From a virus, in the IMG/VR virus record IMGVR_UViG_3300044678_000714, positions 1 to 25,250 of that record: 25,250 nt of DNA, one strand, 5' to 3'. The stretch's first letter is position 1, and each line of letters opens with the position of its first letter. The notes beneath the pieces were generated by a model. It worked only from the letters and a program-made list of their open reading frames with translations. It was not told the DNA's origin and did no database searches. Shown in pieces: positions 19,674-25,250 of the stretch. The position numbers were made by a program, and so were the translations under genes.

Positions 19674-20471
19674 TTAAGCAGGTGATATTGAGTAAGAAGG
19701 ATATTGATAATTCAATGAATTCAACGATGTTGGGGCAGTAGTTGCACCAGGAGTTGTTGCAGGTCTTAGCAAATTACTCAACATATAAGCATTACCAACG
19801 TTTTGCACACCACCTGAAAGCGCATTAGCAGAACCAATAGTTCCTGCAGCCTGAGCATTGGCAGATCCAACAGCTAAATTAGCAGCATTTTGACCAAAAC
19901 CAGTAGCCAACTGCGCAGTTGTGCCTTGAGCAGACTGACCAATACCTGCGATAGAGGCTAAACGGTTGTAAATATTGCCAACGTCTGTTTGCTTGCGGTT
20001 AAATGCATTTCCAAACTCAGTAGAAGCTAAGTTTTGAGAGTAATCGGTTAAAGCTCGCAAAGTATTACCGCCAATAGCACCACCTGATACGTTTGCAAGG
20101 CGGTTTGTGCCTTCTTGACCGTATCTCATACGAAAATCCATGCTTGGATCAAGGTAAGTTTTTAAATCTTCAGGACCAAATTGAGAAGTTAAAAATCCAG
20201 TGCCTGTTTTTGTTCCCTCAATAGGTTGACCTTCTTCGTCATATTGAGTATATGCGCCAGGCAACATAGATCTAAGAACGTTAAGCCCTTGATAGCCTGC
20301 GCCACGATAAGGAGCGTATTGAGCATTTTGCTCATTAAAAATATCAGCTTGGAGTTGCGTGGCTCTATCCGCAGCAGCAGATTGAGTGTTAGCAGCTGAC
20401 TTAGCAGCCTTTGAGCTAATTAATGAACTTCCAACGGTTGCAGCAGCGACTGCGGTTAATCCCCAACTCAT
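19674..20471 (-). CDS. DNA-injection protein, P22 gp7-like
   Basis: A 265-residue protein starting with a weakly hydrophobic stretch (GLTAVAAATVGSSLISSKAA), an Ala-rich helix, then NAQYAPYRGAGYQGLNVLRS, a motif typical of phage DNA-transfer proteins. Ala/Gly/Gln/Asn-rich repeats follow (LATGFGQNAANLAVGSANAQ). P22 gp7 is 229 residues and is the first of its three ejection proteins, matching this place. AAGGAG precedes the ATG by seven bases and the start overlaps the cupin gene. Confidence 0.75.
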   Translation of the reverse strand: MSWGLTAVAAATVGSSLISSKAAKSAANTQSAAADRATQLQADIFNEQNAQYAPYRGAGYQGLNVLRSMLPGAYTQYDEEGQPIEGTKTGTGFLTSQFGPEDLKTYLDPSMDFRMRYGQEGTNRLANVSGGAIGGNTLRALTDYSQNLASTEFGNAFNRKQTDVGNIYNRLASIAGIGQSAQGTTAQLATGFGQNAANLAVGSANAQAAGTIGSANALSGGVQNVGNAYMLSNLLRPATTPGATTAPTSLNSLNYQYPSYSISPA

Positions 20472-21016
20472 TTTGAATCTCCTTTGCCCTCTATTTTAAG
20501 CAATTCCTCAACAGATGCAATTAAACCCATTTCTTCATAAGTAGGTGAAATTACCTCTTCTTCAATTTTGTCTAGATTTTCCTCGCCTTTATGTTGAGTA
20601 AGGTGAACCGTAGCCCAAATTGTGTCCTCTTCTGCAAACACAGCCCTTTTTAAACCAACCTCAGAAACAAAAGTGCATGGTGCTTCAAAATATTTTTTAC
20701 CAAACTCAGTTGCAACAGAAACCTTACCTTTTAAAATAAAGTTTAAGTGCTGATGGCGGTGAATTTTGCCGACAATAATTGTTCCCTTTGGAATAAACAT
20801 TTGACGTGCATAAGTGCAACAACCATATTTTTCATCAATAGGAGTGAAATAATGAGTCAAAGTGCAATTATCAAGCGTTGATTCAACAACACCGTCTGCA
20901 ATCATTTGTTGCAACCCTTCTTGAACCTGAACAACTTGCTCCCTAAATTTTACCTTTTCAGGTGAATTTTTATGAGTTCGCAGTTGAAAAGGAAGGTAAT
21001 TAACTGTGATATTCAT
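20468..21016 (-). CDS. Cupin-fold phage protein (gp14-like position)
   Basis: A 182-residue protein with a cupin motif, IIVGKIHRHQHLNFILKGKV (His86, His88, His90), and a second conserved segment ending in WATVHLT (His138); the set could bind a metal. The Cys pair GCCTYAR precedes it. The gene lies where P22 has gp14, a head-assembly protein of 172 residues, but homology to gp14 is not visible by eye. Cupin proteins in phage virion operons are known, with unsettled roles. It is coupled to both neighbours by overlaps. Confidence 0.65.
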   Translation of the reverse strand: MNITVNYLPFQLRTHKNSPEKVKFREQVVQVQEGLQQMIADGVVESTLDNCTLTHYFTPIDEKYGCCTYARQMFIPKGTIIVGKIHRHQHLNFILKGKVSVATEFGKKYFEAPCTFVSEVGLKRAVFAEEDTIWATVHLTQHKGEENLDKIEEEVISPTYEEMGLIASVEELLKIEGKGDSK

Positions 21017-21249
21017 AGGTCATAATATGGCACTTTATATTGCTGGCCATTCACTGTTACGTTAATAAATCCGACAGGGTTGGCAGGCAAGGTTGCTGAA
21101 CCTGCTGAGGCTGTTGATGAGCTACTAAAATTTAACAGATTAAGAAAAAATTGCTGCCAAGCTCTTGTTGGTCGCTTTGTTGCGCCATCCAAAAACTCAG
21201 ATTGAGGGTATGGATTACTTTGTGATGAACCGTAAATACCGTTGCTCAT
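21013..21249 (-). CDS. Small virion-operon protein, 78 aa, unknown function
   Basis: A protein beginning [20 protein letters not shown], with KRPTRAWQQFFLNLLN and a strand-like C-terminus (GFINVTVNGQQYKVPYYDL). The central Ser/Ala stretch looks flexible. It lies between the gp10-like and cupin genes, where P22 has the tail needle gene, but it is much shorter than a needle. No family recognised; possibly a tail or head completion protein. Start near a GGGGAT site; ends with ATGA overlap. Confidence 0.65.
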   Translation of the reverse strand: MSNGIYGSSQSNPYPQSEFLDGATKRPTRAWQQFFLNLLNFSSSSTASAGSATLPANPVGFINVTVNGQQYKVPYYDL

Positions 21250-23111
21250 TAGTTATCCCCTGCGCTTGCCTTTAAGTTAGCTGAAACTATAACAGCCTTA
21301 ACAGGATCAGTCACTACCACTTCAAAGATTCTGTCACGTGACCAACCCAATCTTCGCCAAACAGCACGATTTAAATAGCGACCTACTTTTCCAATAGAAA
21401 CCCAATATTCATTAGACCAAGTTGAACCGCCATCATTAGACCAACGTAACATGGCTTGCGGAGTCTGACCTACCCCTGCTTGCAAACCAACCCCAGGTTG
21501 AAATTGAATCTGCAATTCGTCAAAGAACTGACGCTGTAAGTCGGTCACAATATGCGGACACCTGCGCAATCTGCGCACTTTTTGACCATTATCGGTGTAA
21601 TTATTAGGGTCTAATTCATAAATTTGACCGTTTTCATAGTCACCAACTAAAACTTTGCCTTGAAAAACAGCGCAACAATTACCTCTATGACGCTCATATT
21701 GATTTAAATTGTTGGTATATAGCCATTTATGCCACATATTGGTTGTTACGTCATAAACCCAAGTTAAGTTAATGGTTGGGAATGTGACCACATAGCATTC
21801 GTGACCTTCAAGCTGATAAGTCCAAGCAATAGCGTCATCAATATATTGATTTACTAAAGTGTTTTCTACCGCATGAGTTGAGATACGCTGTGGGCTGTAT
21901 CCGTTCATTTGAACAATCATGCCTTGACCACGAATATTGCGTGAAACGTAAGCAAAGCTGTTACCAACCCTAGCCATTGAGTTTTTAGCAACAATACCAT
22001 GCTGAGTTGATGTGCCTGGAATACGCTGAAATGGGAAAGGCTGCGAACCTACGTCAACCCAAACCTCAGAAGATTGCTCCCCAAGTAAATAAATCTCTCT
22101 GTGGTCAACAATTAAGCTAACCAAATCATCAGGTGCGCCATCCTTAGATCCAAAACTTAAAGGATTGGTGATTGGCGATAAAATGTCTGTTGCAGCAAAT
22201 TGTTGAGTATTAGGGTCGTTGTATACAAAATAATTGTCAACAATATCTACTGAAGATCCACCTTCAAAAGCACCATCCGTTGATGGTATAACTGTCCAAT
22301 TTAAGGCATAAAGCGTTGATGAGCTAACAGTTTGTGATTTATTTAAAGTGTAAGTGCCTGCTCCACCAGTTCCTGAACCAAGAGCAGTGATAATTGTTCC
22401 TGTTGTAACGCCTGTTCCCTGAATAGTTTGACCAAGAGCCAAAGAACCGCTTGTTATTGCGGTGACTGTCATAGTGGTTGTTGATATTGAAGCTGTGAAA
22501 ATACAGCCAACTGTGGCTGAATTCATGCCTTCACTTGCAACAGTTTGTGAAATGTTGATAGTGTATGTGCCAACACCGCCTGTTCCTGTTCCCAGAGCAG
22601 TAATAACAGTTGCTTGAGTTATACCAACACCAAACAAAGCCTGACCTGCAGAAATTGAACCAGTTGAAACAGAAGTTACAGTTAAAGTTGTGCCACTTAT
22701 TGATCCTGTGAAAACAGCAGCAGAAGGAGTTGATATTTTCCAAGTGTAGCGATAAGCACCATCAACGATATAGACGTTCACTCCGTTGTCGGTGATTCCA
22801 ACAACACCTGTGCTTGTGTTTAACTGACCAACCATTGTTGGAACAAGAGTGGAACTTAAAACGTAAACATAAGGACCAACAACAGCGACCATGTATTGAC
22901 CGCCTGAAACTGTCCTTTGACCACGAACTTCTTGTTTATTTTGAAATACAATGCGTGAAGTCAAGCCAGGAGTAGGGTATAGCGCAACCACTCCACGCTC
23001 TCCTGCAGCCTTCATAATATCTATTTCAGGTCTAAAGTTTATGCATTCCTGCGCATCTTGATAAATAGATGGTGCTTCATAACTTGGACCAACAAATCCA
23101 AAATCAGGCAT
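21249..23111 (-). CDS. P22 gp10-like packaged-DNA stabilisation / tail hub protein
   Basis: A 620-residue protein starting [20 protein letters not shown] then ECINFRPEI, the opening expected for phage stabilise (gp10-type) proteins. Later segments include [40 protein letters not shown] and a C-terminal RRAVWR-type beta domain, consistent with the beta-propeller fold. It plugs the portal channel and joins the tail. Two tandem repeats of about 60 residues (about 134-193 and 205-264) are inserted near the N-terminus; see the repeat entry. GGAG seven bases upstream of the ATG. It follows gp4-like as in P22. Confidence 0.82.
   Translation of the reverse strand: MPDFGFVGPSYEAPSIYQDAQECINFRPEIDIMKAAGERGVVALYPTPGLTSRIVFQNKQEVRGQRTVSGGQYMVAVVGPYVYVLSSTLVPTMVGQLNTSTGVVGITDNGVNVYIVDGAYRYTWKISTPSAAVFTGSISGTTLTVTSVSTGSISAGQALFGVGITQATVITALGTGTGGVGTYTINISQTVASEGMNSATVGCIFTASISTTTMTVTAITSGSLALGQTIQGTGVTTGTIITALGSGTGGAGTYTLNKSQTVSSSTLYALNWTVIPSTDGAFEGGSSVDIVDNYFVYNDPNTQQFAATDILSPITNPLSFGSKDGAPDDLVSLIVDHREIYLLGEQSSEVWVDVGSQPFPFQRIPGTSTQHGIVAKNSMARVGNSFAYVSRNIRGQGMIVQMNGYSPQRISTHAVENTLVNQYIDDAIAWTYQLEGHECYVVTFPTINLTWVYDVTTNMWHKWLYTNNLNQYERHRGNCCAVFQGKVLVGDYENGQIYELDPNNYTDNGQKVRRLRRCPHIVTDLQRQFFDELQIQFQPGVGLQAGVGQTPQAMLRWSNDGGSTWSNEYWVSIGKVGRYLNRAVWRRLGWSRDRIFEVVVTDPVKAVIVSANLKASAGDN
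22320..22712 (-). repeat. Two tandem beta-repeat modules in the gp10-like gene
   Basis: Coding for residues about 134-193 and 205-264. Each copy reads FT-[AG]-SIS..T-TVT-[SA]..SGS...GQ...[25 protein letters not shown]. The copies are similar across their whole length. A third, diverged copy is in the gp4-like gene at 23969-24172. Such modules look like exchangeable beta domains displayed on virion surfaces. Confidence 0.75.
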
Positions 23112-23438
23112 TTAAGCACTCCAAGGTAATGGCGGTGTAACAACAACAGGCTTTGACTCTGAAGCTATTTGAGATTCAATGTCGTATTCATATTTAGATA
23201 TTAAATCAGCGCCCATTGCGTCTTTAACCCAATCAATAACTTGCTGTTCTGTTAAATTTTCATAAGGTGTAAATGGCGATTGACCATTGTAATTCAGGCC
23301 TTGAGTTCCTGAAACAGAACCCTCGTAAAATCCGTTTGTTCCTAATAATGTCCACCAAGCAACAAAAACAACGTCTGTTTTACCCTCAGATTGCGCATAA
23401 CAATCAAGCCTACTAATGCTCCATGTGTAAGACGTCAT
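23112..23438 (-). CDS. DUF7936-like phage protein (paralogue 1)
   Basis: A 108-residue protein from ATG 23438, which overlaps the gp4-like stop (ATGA) and has GGAGG nine bases upstream. It reads YTWSISRLDCYAQ, VVFVAWWTLLG, FTPYENLTEQQVIDWVKDAM then VTPPLPW at the end. The same order of blocks (W-x-I at the start, F-x-PY-x2-(I/L)TE..(V/I)ID.VK, and P-(P/L)-P-W at the end) appears in the neighbour at 24409. Function is unknown; the family occurs in many tailed phages. Confidence 0.65.
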   Translation of the reverse strand: MTSYTWSISRLDCYAQSEGKTDVVFVAWWTLLGTNGFYEGSVSGTQGLNYNGQSPFTPYENLTEQQVIDWVKDAMGADLISKYEYDIESQIASESKPVVVTPPLPWSA

Positions 23439-24406
23439 CTTAGAAAGCCTCCTGAAAGAATCCAACCTGCGTCTTGAGCTTTACTGCTTGTAATAACCTC
23501 GTCATAACGTGCAACAGGGGCAGGGCGCATATTTGTGCGTTTCACAGTTGCCTTTGCTTGACCTGCATAAGCGTTAATCATAGCAATTTGAGTCTGGTTT
23601 GTTTTGCCAAACATAGGCAATAAACGCTCTGCCAAACACCAACGCAGTGCCATTGAATAGCCTTGTGGAATCGCCAAAGTTTCGTATAAATCCTCAAATC
23701 GAGTAAAGATTGTCTGCGTAAATAGGTGCATTTCACCCTGAGCAGGATTAGGCCATACAAAGATATTTCCTAGAACGTCACCAGGGTTGTAATACAAAGC
23801 CTTAGGCCAAGGACCATTTAAAGTCTTTAAACCAATCAATTCATATTGATCTAAGCCAATACAAGCCACAGGATAATCAAGACCACCGTTGGCAATAGGC
23901 TGACCGTTTGATGTTGTATTAACACGAACAAACGCTGAATTAATACCTAAAGGTTTCTGATAAAAACCGCTGATAGTTGTGCTTGCAGCAGTCATTGTTC
24001 TATTTAATTTATAAGTGCCTGGTGCGTTTACAACACCACCTGCGCCTGTCAAAAAGCTAATAATTTTTGTGCCATTAGCAATATTCGTGCCTGTAAGCTC
24101 TTGATTTAACGTAACTGAACCGCTGTTTACCGCAGTAATAGTTAAAATATCACCTGAAACAGAGCCTGTAAAGTTTGAGCCAATATCACCTGAAGGACCG
24201 ATTGTATATTGAGTTTGACCGCTTACAACAGGAAAAACAATCTCTGTAAAGTTGTAAACCATCATGTCTTCGTTAGACCATTGATCTAACATATCATTCA
24301 ACATATCAAAAGCGTCTTGAGCTTCTTCAGGGGTTGGAGTTTCGCCTGATGCCAAAGCACCAATGTCCTTCATAGCCCTTGTGATTATATCAATTGGTTG
24401 CGCCAT
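23435..24406 (-). CDS. P22 gp4-like head-to-tail connector / tail accessory factor
   Basis: A 323-residue protein: IDIITRAMKDIGALASGETP then PEEAQDAFDMLNDMLDQWSN, the usual start of gp4-type tail accessory factors. Near the end NIFVWPNPAQGEMHLFTQTI, YSMALRWCLAERLLPMFGK and RTNMRPAPVARYD are also typical. In P22, gp4 binds the portal and then gp10. A single beta-repeat module (about 79-146) is inserted where the core fold would otherwise be continuous. GGAAG lies seven bases before the ATG. Confidence 0.85.
   Translation of the reverse strand: MAQPIDIITRAMKDIGALASGETPTPEEAQDAFDMLNDMLDQWSNEDMMVYNFTEIVFPVVSGQTQYTIGPSGDIGSNFTGSVSGDILTITAVNSGSVTLNQELTGTNIANGTKIISFLTGAGGVVNAPGTYKLNRTMTAASTTISGFYQKPLGINSAFVRVNTTSNGQPIANGGLDYPVACIGLDQYELIGLKTLNGPWPKALYYNPGDVLGNIFVWPNPAQGEMHLFTQTIFTRFEDLYETLAIPQGYSMALRWCLAERLLPMFGKTNQTQIAMINAYAGQAKATVKRTNMRPAPVARYDEVITSSKAQDAGWILSGGFLR
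23969..24172 (-). repeat. Diverged copy of the beta-repeat module in the gp4-like gene
   Basis: Codes for residues about 79-146 with FTGSVSGDILTITAVNSGSV, GTNIANGTKIISFLTGAGG and GTYKLNRTMTAAST. It matches the repeat in the gp10-like protein in block order, with an insertion VVNAP ahead of GTY. Confidence 0.65.
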
Positions 24407-24408
24407 TT

Positions 24409-24717
24409 TTAGACTTCCACTTTAAAAGTTTCAACGTGCCAAGGTGGTAAAACAGGCTCTTTTTGGACATTTTCAAGCTGTTTTTGCAGATTCAATTCTA
24501 TTAAATTTACATCATCTTGGATATATAATTTTTTAACGGTGTCAATAATGTTTTTTTCAGTTATATCTTTGTAAGGTATGCCAAAACTTAAATCGCCATA
24601 AGCATTGCCTTCTGTATCTACAAATATTTCACCGTTGGTTAACTTACAATAATATTTTGCGTGAGTAATAACATCGTTATTAACAGTTACTTCAAGTATT
24701 TTCCATTGAAAGTTCAT
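24409..24717 (-). CDS. DUF7936-like phage protein (paralogue 2)
   Basis: A 102-residue protein from ATG 24717, which shares bases with the upstream stop (ATGA). It reads MNFQWKILEVTVNNDVITHA, IPYKDITEKNIIDTVKKLYI and LPPWHVETFKVEV. The TE-x2-(V/I)ID-x-VK block and the PPW end match the protein at 23112, so these are probably diverged copies. The two lie on either side of the gp4-like gene. Function unknown. Confidence 0.6.
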   Translation of the reverse strand: MNFQWKILEVTVNNDVITHAKYYCKLTNGEIFVDTEGNAYGDLSFGIPYKDITEKNIIDTVKKLYIQDDVNLIELNLQKQLENVQKEPVLPPWHVETFKVEV

Positions 24718-25079
24718 TGACCATTTACCCAATTTAGCTGAGATTCATCCCAATAATAGTTATTTCCATCGGTTGGGAATGGCACTGGTGGCTCATATCT
24801 TCCCAATTCTTTATTTAATACCCAAGATGGATACTCTTGTGGATTTACAAAGCCATCAATTTCTTGGTTATAAGTTCCACCAATAATTGCATACCCTTTG
24901 CGGAATTTATGGTTATAGCTTGTTTGTTTCCAAATTAAACCTTCACCATACAAATTGGTCAAAAATGCTATTCCAACAGGCTCGCTTTCAGGAAATTCTA
25001 AGTTGCCAACGTCTTCATTGTTAACAACAACGACCTGTAAAACCACATTGTTTTCGTCTAGTTGAGCAAAGTGTGCCAT
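24714..25079 (-). CDS. Conserved phage tail-region protein
   Basis: A 121-residue protein beginning MAHFAQLDENNVVLQVVVVN, then EPVGIAFLTNLYGEGLIWKQ, TSYNHKFRKGYAIIGGTYNQ and YPSWVLNKELGRYEPPVPFP. This order is very common in tailed phages and I recognise the pattern, but only as an uncharacterised family usually found next to fibre genes. It may be a small structural or fibre-assembly protein. The start lies 2 bases after the fibre stop, with no clear ribosome site, so it is probably coupled. Confidence 0.75.
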   Translation of the reverse strand: MAHFAQLDENNVVLQVVVVNNEDVGNLEFPESEPVGIAFLTNLYGEGLIWKQTSYNHKFRKGYAIIGGTYNQEIDGFVNPQEYPSWVLNKELGRYEPPVPFPTDGNNYYWDESQLNWVNGQ

Positions 25080-25081
25080 AT

Positions 25082-25250
25082 TTAAGCTGTATAAGTTCCG
25101 CTACCTGTGAATGTATGGATTGTATATCCGCCTGATGATGTTACTGAGCCACCTGATCCACGCTGTGAACCTGCATATCTAATAACAACAACTCCTGAAC
25201 CGCCTGCGCCACCGTTTTGACGTGAAGCACCGCCACCACCACCACCACCG
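25082..25250 (-). CDS. Glycine-rich fibre or structural protein (5' part cut by window edge)
   Basis: Only the last 55 codons are present. The product has a run of Gly (GGGGGGGASRQNGGAGGSG), then VVVIRYAGSQRG and SSGGYTIHTFTGSGTYTA at the end. This Gly-run followed by an IRY strand and a closing TFTGSGTYTA is a familiar C-terminus of phage tail-fibre and appendage proteins. The size and N-terminal domains cannot be seen. It is the most upstream gene of the second leftward block. Confidence 0.7.
   Translation of the reverse strand, partial: GGGGGGGASRQNGGAGGSGVVVIRYAGSQRGSGGSVTSSGGYTIHTFTGSGTYTA

Noticed and set aside
25229-25250. GGT-type simple repeat at the right edge
   Set aside because: It codes for the glycine run of a fibre C-terminus and needs no other explanation.

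Overview
The window is part of a tailed-phage genome, or of a metagenomic phage contig. It is moderately AT-rich and almost fully coding, with genes packed head to tail through ATGA or TAATG overlaps. Packaging and virion genes resemble those of P22-type podoviruses: a P22-like portal, gp4-like and gp10-like neck/tail proteins, and three ejection-type proteins whose order and sizes follow P22 gp7, gp20 and gp16. No integrase, CI-type repressor or host gene is visible. The host cannot be named from sequence alone; a Gram-negative host is implied by the P22-like tail, the 3TM holin and the exported proteins.

Layout. (1) 1-8924, leftward. In transcription order: a small Cro/YdaS-like HTH gene, a DUF1376 (YdaU-like, lambda-O-like) replication protein with a heptamer iteron array inside its gene, a small C5-methyltransferase, small early proteins, a Ref-like HNH nuclease, RusA resolvase, a zinc-ribbon protein, DUF5856, a GroES homologue, a ParB-domain/N6-adenine methyltransferase fusion, the terminase subunits and the portal (cut by the left edge). 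(2) 8925-9037, a divergent control region with one promoter in each direction. (3) 9038-12480, rightward. Contents: a putative single-strand-binding protein with an SSB-type acidic tail, a winged-helix protein, membrane microproteins, a PD-(D/E)XK exonuclease and a tRNA-Asn. A second promoter with the same operator and leader design follows, then small unknown genes and a possible nuclease. (4) 12477-25250, leftward. In transcription order: a glycine-rich fibre (cut by the right edge), accessory tail proteins, gp4-like and gp10-like proteins, a cupin, three ejection proteins, a tail-collar fibre, and a lysis/envelope block. That block holds an XhlA-like protein, an exported protein, a secreted Cys-rich repeat protein, a coiled-coil membrane protein, a 3TM holin and an M15 endolysin.

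How it fits together. The layout resembles a lambdoid switch: Cro-like then O-like genes on one arm, and recombination genes (SSB, exonuclease) on the other. The two arms are separated by only 113 bp, with no repressor gene between them. The decamer TATTAAGCTA, or its complement, lies at the leftward promoter, the rightward promoter and the second rightward promoter, so the Cro-like protein plausibly controls all three. The late blocks at the two window ends run in the same direction. The missing scaffold and coat genes probably lie between the left and right edges of this window in a circular or terminally redundant genome.

The most notable observations are the three-site operator set, the twin promoters whose 5'-terminal hairpins differ by compensating changes, the probable leaderless start of the Cro-like gene, the iteron array with palindrome and G-runs inside the replication gene, and the secreted repeat protein with a second well-initiated reading frame inside it.
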